A stretch of DNA of 64,000 bases from Zeimonas sp046347945 (GTDB lineage: Bacteria > Pseudomonadota > Gammaproteobacteria > Burkholderiales > Burkholderiaceae_E): NCBI GenBank assembly GCA_046347945.1, contig JAXMFB010000011.1, positions 1 to 64,000 on the forward strand, read 5' to 3'. The notes beneath the pieces are model-generated. The model made no database searches and was not told the origin of the DNA. It was given only the letters and a program-made list of their open reading frames with translations. Shown here piece after piece: positions 17,066-25,328 of this stretch. Within the stretch, counting starts at the first letter, position 1. Each line of letters begins with the position of its first letter. The position numbers and the translations under genes are program-made.

Positions 17066-18460
17066 ATGGTTCGCACGCGCTTCGCTCCCAGCCCGACCGG
17101 CTTCCTGCACATCGGCGGCGCTCGCACCGCGCTGTTCGCGTGGGCGTTCGCGCGCCATCACAACGGTACCTTCATCCTGCGCATCGAGGACACCGACCTC
17201 GAGCGCTCGACCCCGGAGGCGGTGCAGGCGATCCTGGACGGCATGCGCTGGCTCGGGCTCGACGCCGACGAGGGTCCGTTCTACCAGATGCAGCGGATGC
17301 CGCGCTACCGCGAAGTCATCCAGAAGATGCTCGCCGACGGCACCGCCTACCACTGCTGGTGCACGAAGGACGAGCTGGAGGCGATGCGCGCCGGGCAGGA
17401 AGCGCGTGGCCTGAAGCCGCGCTACGACGGCCGCTGGCGTCCCGAGCCGGGCCGCAAGCTGCCGGCGCCGCCGGCCGGCGTCGAGCCGGTGGTGCGCTTC
17501 CGCAACCCGGTGGACGGCGCGACCAGCTGGAACGACACGATCAAGGGGCCGATCGCGTTCGACAACGGCGAGCTCGACGACCTGATCATCGCGCGCTCCG
17601 ACGGCACACCCACCTACAACTTCTGCGTGGTGGTCGACGACTGGGACATGCGGATCACGCACGTGCTGCGCGGCGACGACCACGTGAACAATACGCCGCG
17701 GCAGATCAACATCCTGCGCGCGCTGGGCGCCCCGGTGCCCGAGTACGGCCACCTGCCGATGATCCATGGTCCCGATGGCCAGAAGCTGTCGAAGCGCCAC
17801 GGCGCGGTGTCGGTGATGCAGTACGACGACGAGGGCTACCTGCCCGAGGCGATCGTCAACTACCTGGCTCGGCTCGGTTGGAGCCATGGCGACGAGGAGA
17901 TCTTCTCGCGCGAGCAGTTCGTCGCGTGGTTCGACGGTTCGCACGTGAGCCGCTCGCCGTCGCGCTTCGACTTCGACAAGCTGCGCTGGCTGAATCACCA
18001 CTACATCAAGACGGCGGCCGACGCCGACCTCGCGGCGCGGGTCCTGCCGCGGCTGCGCGTGTCGGGCGTGGCGCCCGCGCCAGGCGCGGCCGACCTCGCG
18101 ACGGTCTGCGGCCTGCTGAAGGAGCGGGCGCAGACGCTGAACGAGCTGGCCGAGCTGGCGCACATGTTCTACGTGGAGCCGGCGATCGCCGAGGCCGACC
18201 GCGCGAAGCACCTCGACGCGGCGCCGCCTGCACTGGCGCCCGCGCTGGCGGCGTTCGCCGACGCGCTGGCGGGCGGCGACTGGACGAAGGACGCGATCGC
18301 CGCAGCCCTGAAGGCGGCGCTCGCGGGGCACGGCCTGAAGATGCCGCAGCTGGCGATCCCGGTGCGGCTGAAGGTGTTCGGCACGACGCAGACGCCGTCG
18401 GTCGATGCAGTGCTCGCGGCGATGCCGCGGGAGACGGTGCTGGCGCGCCTGAGGGCGTAG
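17066..18460 (+). CDS. gltX: glutamyl-tRNA synthetase
   Basis: A 464-residue class I aminoacyl-tRNA synthetase that charges tRNA-Glu with glutamate. The HIGH-type signature appears as FLHIGGARTALFAW near residue 13 and the KMSKS-type motif as KLSKRHG at residues 240-246. The catalytic Rossmann domain is followed by the helical anticodon-binding domain (about 330-464). The length matches proteobacterial GluRS (about 470). The KLSKRHGA form is the standard GltX version, not GluQ. It diverges from the MgtE-like/DUF938 pair and precedes aroC by about 50 bp. Confidence 0.97.
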   Translation: MVRTRFAPSPTGFLHIGGARTALFAWAFARHHNGTFILRIEDTDLERSTPEAVQAILDGMRWLGLDADEGPFYQMQRMPRYREVIQKMLADGTAYHCWCTKDELEAMRAGQEARGLKPRYDGRWRPEPGRKLPAPPAGVEPVVRFRNPVDGATSWNDTIKGPIAFDNGELDDLIIARSDGTPTYNFCVVVDDWDMRITHVLRGDDHVNNTPRQINILRALGAPVPEYGHLPMIHGPDGQKLSKRHGAVSVMQYDDEGYLPEAIVNYLARLGWSHGDEEIFSREQFVAWFDGSHVSRSPSRFDFDKLRWLNHHYIKTAADADLAARVLPRLRVSGVAPAPGAADLATVCGLLKERAQTLNELAELAHMFYVEPAIAEADRAKHLDAAPPALAPALAAFADALAGGDWTKDAIAAALKAALAGHGLKMPQLAIPVRLKVFGTTQTPSVDAVLAAMPRETVLARLRA

Positions 18461-18512
18461 CCACGAACGCCGGCTCCGCTAGAATCCATCAGCCACTACG
18501 AAGGTCACCCCG

Positions 18513-19625
18513 ATGTCCGGCAGCACGTTCGGTCGCCTGTTCACCGTCACCACCTTCGGCGAATCGCACGGCCCCGCGATCGGCTGCGTGGTCGACGGTT
18601 GCCCGCCGGGCATGGCGTTGTCGGAGGCCGACATCCAGCACGACCTCGATCGCCGCCGCCCGGGCACCTCGCGCCACGTCACGCAGCGGCAGGAGCCCGA
18701 TGCGGTGGAGATCCTCTCGGGCGTCTTCGAGGGGCGCACCACCGGCACGCCGATCGCGTTGCTGATCCGCAACCAGGACGCGCGCAGCAAGGACTACTCG
18801 ACGATCGCGCGAACCTTCCGCCCCGGCCACGCCGACTACACCTACTGGCACAAGTACGGCGTGCGTGATCCGCGCGGCGGCGGGCGCTCGTCGGCGCGGC
18901 TCACCGCGCCGGCGGTCGCCGCGGGGGCGATCGCGAAGAAATGGCTGCGCGAGCATTTCGGCACGCAGATCCGCGGCTGCATGACGCAGCTGGGCGAGGT
19001 CGTCATCCCGGTGACGGACTGGGCGCAGGTGCCGAACAACCCGTTCTTCGCCGCCGACGCGGGCGTCGTGTCGGAGCTCGAGGACTACATGGACGCGCTG
19101 CGGCGCGCCGGTGACTCGTGCGGCGCGCGCGTGCGCGTGGTGGCCGAGAACGTGCCGGTGGGGCTGGGCGAGCCGCTCTACGACAAGCTCGACGCCGACA
19201 TCGCCTACGCGATGATGGGGATCAACGCGGTCAAGGGCGTGGAGATCGGCGCGGGCTTCGCCTGCGTGACGCAGAAGGGCAGCGAGCACGGCGACGAGCT
19301 CACGCCCGAAGGCTTCGCGACCAATCACGCGGGCGGGATGCTGGGCGGCATCTCCACCGGCCAGCCGATCGTGGTCGAGCTCGCGATCAAGCCGACCTCC
19401 AGCATCCGCGTGCCGCGCCGCTCGATCGACCTCGACGGGGTGCCGACCACCGTCGAGACGCTGGGCCGGCACGACCCCTGCGTGGGCATCCGTGCCGCGC
19501 CGATCGCCGAGGCGATGCTGGCGCTGGTGCTGATGGACCACGCGCTGCGCGATCGCGCGCAGAACGCCGAAGTGTCGGTGGACACGCCGCGCGTCGCGGG
19601 GCCGACGCCGCGCGGCGCGCGTTGA
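18513..19625 (+). CDS. aroC: chorismate synthase
   Basis: A 370-residue chorismate synthase, which uses reduced FMN to convert 5-enolpyruvylshikimate-3-phosphate to chorismate, the branch-point for aromatic amino acids. Signatures are visible: the N-terminal GRLFTVTTFGESHGPAIG, the RDPRGGGRSSAR motif, and the C-terminal RAAPIAEAMLALVL. The length is close to E. coli AroC (361). TAGAAT at 18480-18485 is a possible -10. The stop overlaps the next gene's probable TTG start (TTGA), suggesting coupled translation with the MFS transporter. Chorismate feeds the trpFBA genes further along. Confidence 0.97.
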   Translation: MSGSTFGRLFTVTTFGESHGPAIGCVVDGCPPGMALSEADIQHDLDRRRPGTSRHVTQRQEPDAVEILSGVFEGRTTGTPIALLIRNQDARSKDYSTIARTFRPGHADYTYWHKYGVRDPRGGGRSSARLTAPAVAAGAIAKKWLREHFGTQIRGCMTQLGEVVIPVTDWAQVPNNPFFAADAGVVSELEDYMDALRRAGDSCGARVRVVAENVPVGLGEPLYDKLDADIAYAMMGINAVKGVEIGAGFACVTQKGSEHGDELTPEGFATNHAGGMLGGISTGQPIVVELAIKPTSSIRVPRRSIDLDGVPTTVETLGRHDPCVGIRAAPIAEAMLALVLMDHALRDRAQNAEVSVDTPRVAGPTPRGAR

Positions 19626-20788
19626 ACGCGGGCGGCATCGGCGCCGCCGGCATCAAGGCGCTCTACCTCGCCTATTTCACTTGGGTCGGGCTGTTCTCGC
19701 CGTACCTGAGCCTGTACCTGGCGGCGATCGGGCTGACGATCGCGCAGATCGGCGTGCTGATGGCGCTGCCCCAGGTGCTGCGCATCGTCGGGCCGCCGTT
19801 CTGGGGCTGGATGGCCGATCGCGGCGGCAGCCGCGTGCTGCTGCTGCGGGTGAGCTCGGTCGGCGCATTCCTGTCGGCGCTGCTGCTGCCCTGGGCCGGC
19901 GACCGGTTCGCGGCGCTGCTGCCGGTGCTGGCGCTGCTGTTCTTCATGACCGCGGCGCAGATGCCGATCGGCGAGACGATCGCGATGCGCGACGCCGGGG
20001 GCGACGCCGGCCGCTACGGGCGCATCCGCATCTGGGGCTCGGCGGGCTTCATCGTCGGCGTGGTGGCGATGGGGCCGGTACTCGACGCGTGGGGAATGCG
20101 TTCGCTGCCGTGGTGGATGGCAGCGATCCTCGTGGCGCTGGCTGCGAGCACGTGGATGCTGCGCGCGGTGCCGGTGCCGCAATCCGGGCCGCCGGCGATG
20201 CGGGTGCGCGAGCGGCTGCGCCAGCCGCGCGTGCAGGCGTTCTTCGCGTCGGCGTTCCTGATGCTGTTCGCGCATGCGGCGCTCTATGCGTTCCTGTCGC
20301 TGTACCTGGCGCAGCTCGGCTACAGCAAGACGGCGATCGGGCTGTTGTGGGCGCTCGGGGTCGTCGCCGAGATCGGCATCTTCTGGGTGCAGCAGCGGCT
20401 GTTCGACCGCTTCGGCGCGATCCGGCTGCTCGGCGCGAGCCTGTGGGTTGCGGCGTTGCGCTTCGCGCTGATCGGGCTGGCTGCGGGCTGGCTGCCCGCG
20501 CTGGCGATCGCGCAACTGCTGCACGCGGTGACGTTCGGCGTGCATCACACCGCGACGGTGGCCACGCTGCAGCATTGGTTCGAGCCGGCGCAGCAGGCCC
20601 GGGCGCAGGCGCTCTACGTGATGGTCGGCTACGGGCTCGGCGGCGCGCTGGGCACGCTCGCCGCGAGCTGGGTGTGGGCCGCCGTGTCGCCGTCGGCGGC
20701 GTTCCTGGTATCCGCGGTGGCGGCGGCGCTCGGCGCCTGGGTGTTTCGCCGCTGCCGCGAACCGGAGGCGGTCGAAGTCGGTCGGTGA
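19622..20788 (+). CDS. MFS transporter (HcaT-like)
   Basis: A 388-residue major facilitator with twelve predicted membrane helices, of the MFS_1-like/HcaT group (3-phenylpropionate or nucleoside-type symporters). The first helix (ALYLAYFTWVGLFSPYLSLY) with its Phe/Tyr-rich YFxxxG pattern is typical, as is the motif A-like loop MADRGGSR and its repeat in the second half (QQRLFDRFGAIR). No ATG precedes the first helix; a TTG at 19622, overlapping the aroC stop by four bases, gives the expected N-terminus. The substrate is not predictable from sequence; being coupled to aroC does not by itself imply an aromatic acid. Confidence 0.82.
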   Translation: MNAGGIGAAGIKALYLAYFTWVGLFSPYLSLYLAAIGLTIAQIGVLMALPQVLRIVGPPFWGWMADRGGSRVLLLRVSSVGAFLSALLLPWAGDRFAALLPVLALLFFMTAAQMPIGETIAMRDAGGDAGRYGRIRIWGSAGFIVGVVAMGPVLDAWGMRSLPWWMAAILVALAASTWMLRAVPVPQSGPPAMRVRERLRQPRVQAFFASAFLMLFAHAALYAFLSLYLAQLGYSKTAIGLLWALGVVAEIGIFWVQQRLFDRFGAIRLLGASLWVAALRFALIGLAAGWLPALAIAQLLHAVTFGVHHTATVATLQHWFEPAQQARAQALYVMVGYGLGGALGTLAASWVWAAVSPSAAFLVSAVAAALGAWVFRRCREPEAVEVGR

Positions 20789-20960
20789 GCGAGGGGCGGG
20801 CGGGGTTTCGCCTGCGTTCGCGGTCGGCCGGCCCGCACCGACGGATGCCAGGTTGGCCCTCCTGCCCGCCGTTTGCGAGAATCGGCACCATCGGAGGGAT
20901 GGCCTGGACGGCCGCCCGGGAAGGGCGGCCCCGAACGCCGTCCGGTCAGGGAGACGAACG

Positions 20961-21785
20961 ATGAACAAGACACGGATGCTGGCGGCCGCGCTGGTCGCCT
21001 CCGCGGCACTGCTCGCCGGTTGCCAGTCGGTGAAGACCACCAGCGCGGGCGCGGTGGGCATCGAGCGCACGCAGCGGATGTCGTCGATGGTGTCCGAGGC
21101 CGACATGCGCCAGCAGGCCGAGCTGTCGTATCGCGAGACGCTGAGCACCGAGCGCCAGAAGGGCACGCTGAATGCCGACCCGGCGTTGACCAGCCGCGTG
21201 CGCGCGATCACCAGCCGGCTGATCCCGGCCAGCGCGGCGTTCCGTCCCGATGCCGCCCAGTGGAAGTGGGAGGTCAACGTGATCCGCTCCGACCAGATCA
21301 ACGCCTGGTGCATGCCGGGCGGCAAGATCGCGGTGTACACCGGGCTCATCACGAAGCTGAACCTCACCGACGACGAGATCGCCGCGGTGGTCGGCCACGA
21401 GATCGCGCACGCGCTGCGTGAGCACGCGCGCGAGCGCGCGTCCGAGCAGATGGGCGCGCAGGCGGTGATCAGCGGCGCGTCGATCCTGCTGGGCGTGGGG
21501 CAGGCCGGCAGCGACCTGGGCGGCGTCTTCTACAAGGCGTTCTTCGGGCTGCCCAACAGCCGCCTGCACGAGACCGAAGCCGACCGGATCGGCGTCGAGG
21601 TGGCGGCCCGCGCCGGCTACGACCCGCGCGCGGCGATCACCCTGTGGCAGAAGATGGCGCGCAGTGGCGGCGGCAGCGGCCCGGAGTTCCTGAGTACGCA
21701 CCCGTCGGCCGAGACGCGGCTGAAGGACCTGGAGGTCTATTCGGCGCGGGTGATGCCGCTCTACGAACAGGCGCGCCGCCGCTAG
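20961..21785 (+). CDS. M48 family metallopeptidase lipoprotein
   Basis: A 274-residue outer-membrane-directed lipoprotein with a zinc peptidase domain. The lipobox LLAGC places the acylated Cys at residue 21. The zinc motif HEIAH is at 146-150 and the third ligand is the Glu in ETEADRIG, so the active site looks intact. The region HPSAETRLKDLE closes the domain, as in LoiP/YcaL. Unlike BepA it lacks TPR repeats. Such proteases take part in outer-membrane protein quality control. ATG at 20961 follows GGGAG by about eight bases. The gene is free-standing, about 170 bp after the MFS gene and 75 bp before leuC. Confidence 0.92.
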   Translation: MNKTRMLAAALVASAALLAGCQSVKTTSAGAVGIERTQRMSSMVSEADMRQQAELSYRETLSTERQKGTLNADPALTSRVRAITSRLIPASAAFRPDAAQWKWEVNVIRSDQINAWCMPGGKIAVYTGLITKLNLTDDEIAAVVGHEIAHALREHARERASEQMGAQAVISGASILLGVGQAGSDLGGVFYKAFFGLPNSRLHETEADRIGVEVAARAGYDPRAAITLWQKMARSGGGSGPEFLSTHPSAETRLKDLEVYSARVMPLYEQARRR

Positions 21786-21848
21786 GGGGCGGCCTGCGGG
21801 GCGGGCGCCGCGGCCCGGGGCGCGCCGGGGCGGCACAGGGGCGCATGG

Positions 21849-21861
21849 CATAATTTCCGCA
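21849..21861 (+). promoter_or_regulatory. -10-like CATAAT abutting the leuC start
   Basis: CATAAT at 21849-21854 lies six bases before the leuC ATG (21861). With usual -10 to +1 spacing the transcript would begin at the ATG itself. No Shine-Dalgarno lies within range upstream. The match is one of very few AT-rich hexamers in the region; no -35 is clear. Confidence 0.35.
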
Positions 21862-23270
21862 TGTCGATCGCCCCCCGCACCCTCTACGACAAGCTCTGGG
21901 ATGCCCACGTCGTCCGCCAGGAAGACGACGGCACCGCGCTCATCTACGTCGACCGTCACCTGGTCCACGAGGTCACCAGTCCGCAGGCGTTCGAGGGGCT
22001 GAAGCTGGCCGGCCGCAAGCCGTGGCGCGTCGCGGCCAACCTGGCGGTGGTCGACCACAACGTGCCGACCACCGACCGTTCGCAGGGCATCGCCGACCCG
22101 ATCTCGCGGCTGCAGGTCGAGACGCTCGACGCCAACGCGCACGAGTTCGGCATTCCGTACTTCGACATCAACGACCGCCGCCAGGGCATCGTCCACGTGA
22201 TCGGGCCCGAGCAGGGCGCGACGCTGCCCGGCATGACGGTGGTCTGCGGCGACTCGCACACCAGCACGCACGGCGCATTCGCCTGCCTGGCCTTCGGCAT
22301 CGGCACCTCCGAGGTCGAGCACGCGCTCGCCACGCAGACGCTGGTGGCGAAAAAGATGAAGAACATGCTGGTGAAGGTCGACGGTGCATTGCCGCGCGGC
22401 GTCACGGCGAAGGACGTGATCCTGTCGGTCATCGGCCGCATCGGCACGGCCGGCGGCACCGGCTACGCGATCGAATTCGCCGGCTCGGCGATTCGCGCGC
22501 TGTCGATGGAAGGCCGGATGACGATCTGCAACATGGCGATCGAGGCCGGCGCGCGATCCGGAATGGTCGCGGTCGACGACACGACGCTCGCTTACCTGCG
22601 CGGCCGCCCGATGGCGCCGGCCGGTCCCGACTGGTACAAGGCGGTCGACTACTGGCGCACGCTGCGCTCGGACCCCGGCGCACGCTTCGACCTGGTGATC
22701 GACGTCGACGCCACGCAACTGAAGCCGCACGTCACCTGGGGCACGTCGCCCGAGATGGTGGTGCCGGTCGACGACCGCGTGCCCGACCCCGACAAGGAAC
22801 GCGATCCGGTGCGCCGCGAGGGCATGGAGCGCGCGCTGCAGTACATGGGGCTGAAGCCGAACACGCCGATCGCCGACATCCGCGTCGACAAGGTGTTCAT
22901 CGGCTCGTGCACCAACTCGCGCATCGAAGACCTTCGCGAGGCGGCGGCCGTCGTGCGCGGCAAGCACAAGGCCTCGAACGTGAAGCTGGTGATGGTCGTG
23001 CCGGGCTCGGGCCTGGTGAAGAAGCAGGCCGAGGCCGAGGGGCTCGACCGGATCTTCCGCGACGCCGGCTTCGAATGGCGCGAGCCCGGCTGCTCGATGT
23101 GCCTGGCAATGAATGCCGACCGGCTCGAGCCGGGCGAGCGCTGTGCGTCCACCTCGAACCGCAATTTCGAGGGCCGGCAGGGCGCCGGCGGGCGCACGCA
23201 CCTGGTCAGTCCTGCGATGGCGGCTGCCGCAGCCGTCGCCGGGCATTTCGTCGACGTGCGGCGCATCTGA
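21861..23270 (+). CDS. leuC: 3-isopropylmalate dehydratase large subunit
   Basis: A 469-residue aconitase-superfamily enzyme that, with LeuD, isomerises 2-isopropylmalate to 3-isopropylmalate in leucine synthesis. The three 4Fe-4S cysteines are C350 (GSCTNSR), C411 and C414 (PGCSMC). The N-terminal LYDKLWDAHVV and VVCGDSHTSTHGAF segments are family signatures. The length matches E. coli LeuC (466). It opens the leuC-ecn-leuD block; leuB and asd follow. Confidence 0.98.
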   Translation: MSIAPRTLYDKLWDAHVVRQEDDGTALIYVDRHLVHEVTSPQAFEGLKLAGRKPWRVAANLAVVDHNVPTTDRSQGIADPISRLQVETLDANAHEFGIPYFDINDRRQGIVHVIGPEQGATLPGMTVVCGDSHTSTHGAFACLAFGIGTSEVEHALATQTLVAKKMKNMLVKVDGALPRGVTAKDVILSVIGRIGTAGGTGYAIEFAGSAIRALSMEGRMTICNMAIEAGARSGMVAVDDTTLAYLRGRPMAPAGPDWYKAVDYWRTLRSDPGARFDLVIDVDATQLKPHVTWGTSPEMVVPVDDRVPDPDKERDPVRREGMERALQYMGLKPNTPIADIRVDKVFIGSCTNSRIEDLREAAAVVRGKHKASNVKLVMVVPGSGLVKKQAEAEGLDRIFRDAGFEWREPGCSMCLAMNADRLEPGERCASTSNRNFEGRQGAGGRTHLVSPAMAAAAAVAGHFVDVRRI

Positions 23271-23290
23271 TCGTCTGAAGGGGCAAACAC

Positions 23291-23422
23291 ATGAAGCGAT
23301 TCCTCTCCGTCCTGCTGGCTGGCACTTTCGTGCTGTCGCTCGGCGCCTGCAACACGATTGCCGGCGCGGGCAAGGACATCGAGAAGGCGGGCGAAACGAT
23401 CTCCGGCGCGGCGAAGAAGTAA
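23291..23422 (+). CDS. entericidin-like small lipoprotein
   Basis: A 43-residue lipoprotein of the EcnA/EcnB family. The signal peptide ends in the lipobox LSLGAC (Cys20), followed by NTIAGAGKDIEKAG and a lysine tail, which matches the short amphipathic helix of entericidins. E. coli EcnA/B form an antidote-toxin pair under osmotic and stationary control; in this genome only one copy is visible. It sits 20 bp after leuC and 26 bp before leuD, so it is surely co-transcribed with the leucine genes. Small lipoproteins at this place are seen in other Burkholderiales. A link to leucine synthesis is not evident. Confidence 0.85.
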   Translation: MKRFLSVLLAGTFVLSLGACNTIAGAGKDIEKAGETISGAAKK

Positions 23423-23448
23423 GCGCGGCTCGCGCACACAAGGCCAGC

Positions 23449-24102
23449 ATGCGAAGCCTCACGGTCCACCGCGGTCTCGTCGCGCCGCTCGATCGGGCGA
23501 ACGTCGACACCGACGCGATCATTCCGAAGCAGTTCCTGAAGTCGATCAAGCGCAGCGGCTTCGGGCCGAACCTGTTCGACGAGTGGCGCTACCTCGATCG
23601 CGGCGAGCCGGGCATGGACAACAGCGGCCGGCCGCTGAACCCCGACTTCGCGCTCAACCAGCCGCGCTACCAGGGGGCGTCGATCCTGCTCACGCGCAAG
23701 AATTTCGGCTGCGGTTCTTCGCGCGAGCACGCGCCGTGGGCGCTGGAAGACTACGGCTTCCGCGTGATCGTCGCGCCGTCGTACGCCGACATCTTCTTCA
23801 GCAACTGCTTCAAGAACGGGCTGCTGCCGGTGCGGCTGCCCGAGTCCGACGTCGACTGGCTGTTCGACCAGGTCAACGCGTTTACCGGTTTCGAGCTGGT
23901 GGTCGACCTGCCCGCGCAGCAGGTGCGCACGGTGGACGGCTCGCGCAGCTTCGCGTTCGAGATCGATCCGTTCCGCAAGGAGTGCCTGCTCGGCGGCCTG
24001 GACGAGATCGGGCTCACGCTGAAGCACGCCGACGCGATCCGCGAATACGAGAGCAAGCGGATCGCCGAGCAGCCGTGGCTGGCGACCACGCTGGCCGGCT
24101 GA
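23449..24102 (+). CDS. leuD: 3-isopropylmalate dehydratase small subunit
   Basis: A 217-residue partner of LeuC that carries the swivelling substrate-binding domain. Signatures include DRANVDTDAIIPKQFL near the N-terminus and the FGCGSSREHAPWAL motif that contacts substrate. The length matches proteobacterial LeuD (about 200-217). The ATG at 23449 begins the domain; the open frame extending further upstream overlaps leuC. A terminator-like hairpin follows at 24146-24178, separating it from leuB. Confidence 0.97.
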   Translation: MRSLTVHRGLVAPLDRANVDTDAIIPKQFLKSIKRSGFGPNLFDEWRYLDRGEPGMDNSGRPLNPDFALNQPRYQGASILLTRKNFGCGSSREHAPWALEDYGFRVIVAPSYADIFFSNCFKNGLLPVRLPESDVDWLFDQVNAFTGFELVVDLPAQQVRTVDGSRSFAFEIDPFRKECLLGGLDEIGLTLKHADAIREYESKRIAEQPWLATTLAG

Positions 24103-24145
24103 CGCGGACCGGGCCCCCAGACGTCTTGTCGAAATCGACCGAGGC

Positions 24146-24178
24146 GGCCCGGCCGGGAGAACCAGGCCGGGCCGTTTC
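24146..24178 (+). terminator. intrinsic terminator-like hairpin between leuD and leuB
   Basis: GGCCCGGCC (24146-24154) pairs with GGCCGGGCC (24165-24173) around a ten-base loop, followed by GTTTCGTTT. The nine-pair GC stem with a broken T-tract fits a Rho-independent terminator or attenuator. It lies 44 bp after the leuD stop and about 30 bp before the leuB ATG. Confidence 0.6.
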
Positions 24179-24208
24179 GTTTCCGAACACTCACCAGGAT
24201 TCGTTCAC

Positions 24209-25273
24209 ATGCAGATCGCAGTACTGGCCGGCGACGGCATCGGACCCGAGATCGCGGGGCAGGCCGTGCGCGTGCTGCAGGCGCTGGCCGCCGACGGCCT
24301 GAGCCTCGAGCTGGACTACGCGCCGGTGGGCGGTGCCGGCTACGACGCGGCCGGCGACCCGCTGCCCGAGGCGACGCTGAAGCTCGCGGCCCAGGCCGAC
24401 GCGATCCTGTTCGGTTCGGTCGGCGGCCCGAAGTACGACACGCTGCCGCGCGCCAAGCGCCCCGAGCAGGGCCTGCTGCGGCTGCGCAAGCACTTCGACC
24501 TGTTCGCCAACTTGCGCCCGGCGATTGTCTATCCGGAGCTCGCGCACGCGTCGACGCTGAAGCCCGAGGTCATCGCGGGCCTCGACCTGCTGATCCTGCG
24601 CGAGCTGACCGGCGACATCTATTTCGGCCAGCCGCGTGGCGTGCGCACCAACGAGCACGGCGAGCGCGAGGGCTTCGACACGATGCGCTATACCGAAGGC
24701 GAGATCCGCCGCATCGCGCAGCTGGCCTTCGAGACGGCCCGCAAGCGCCAGCGCAGGGTGTGCTCGGTGGACAAGGCCAACGTGCTCGAGACGACGCAGT
24801 TCTGGCGCGACGTCGTCACCGACGTGCACGGCCAGTACCGCGACGTCGAGCTCACGCACATGTACGTCGACAACGCGGCGATGCAGCTGGTGCGCAACCC
24901 CAGGCAGTTCGATGTCATGGTCACCGGGAACATGTTCGGCGATATCCTGTCGGACGAGGCGTCGATGCTGACCGGGTCGATCGGGATGCTGCCGTCGGCG
25001 TCGCTGAACGCGCGCGGCTTCGGGCTGTACGAGCCGATCCACGGCTCGGCGCCCGACATCGCGGGCAAGGGCGTGGCCAATCCGCTGGCGACGATCCTGT
25101 CGGCGGCGATGCTGCTGCGGCACTCGCTGAACCAGGAAGCGGCGGCGCAGCGCATCGAGGCGGCGGTGCGCAAGGTGCTCGCGCAGGGCTTCCGGACGGC
25201 GGACATCGCCGAGCCGGGCAAGCGCACGGTGGGAACGAAAGAGATGGGCGACGCGGTGCTCGCGGCGCTCTAG
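24209..25273 (+). CDS. leuB: 3-isopropylmalate dehydrogenase
   Basis: A 354-residue NAD-dependent beta-decarboxylating dehydrogenase that converts 3-isopropylmalate to 2-oxoisocaproate. Signatures: GDGIGPEIAGQ at the N-terminus, LRLRKHFDLFANLRP, the catalytic Tyr-Lys region (RYTEGEI, SVDKANVLETTQFW) and the metal/NAD motif TGNMFGDILSDEASM with GSAPDIAGKG. The length matches E. coli LeuB (363). It follows the hairpin at 24146 and precedes asd by 55 bp. Confidence 0.98.
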   Translation: MQIAVLAGDGIGPEIAGQAVRVLQALAADGLSLELDYAPVGGAGYDAAGDPLPEATLKLAAQADAILFGSVGGPKYDTLPRAKRPEQGLLRLRKHFDLFANLRPAIVYPELAHASTLKPEVIAGLDLLILRELTGDIYFGQPRGVRTNEHGEREGFDTMRYTEGEIRRIAQLAFETARKRQRRVCSVDKANVLETTQFWRDVVTDVHGQYRDVELTHMYVDNAAMQLVRNPRQFDVMVTGNMFGDILSDEASMLTGSIGMLPSASLNARGFGLYEPIHGSAPDIAGKGVANPLATILSAAMLLRHSLNQEAAAQRIEAAVRKVLAQGFRTADIAEPGKRTVGTKEMGDAVLAAL

Positions 25274-25328
25274 CCAGGACCAAGGCGCGGCCGGCCCCGT
25301 GAGGCCGGCGCGATCAGGGAGCGATGTC

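Noticed and set aside
15866..18331. Long minus-strand frame running from DUF938 through gltX
   Set aside because: Only the last 196 codons show protein conservation; the remainder is antisense to gltX.
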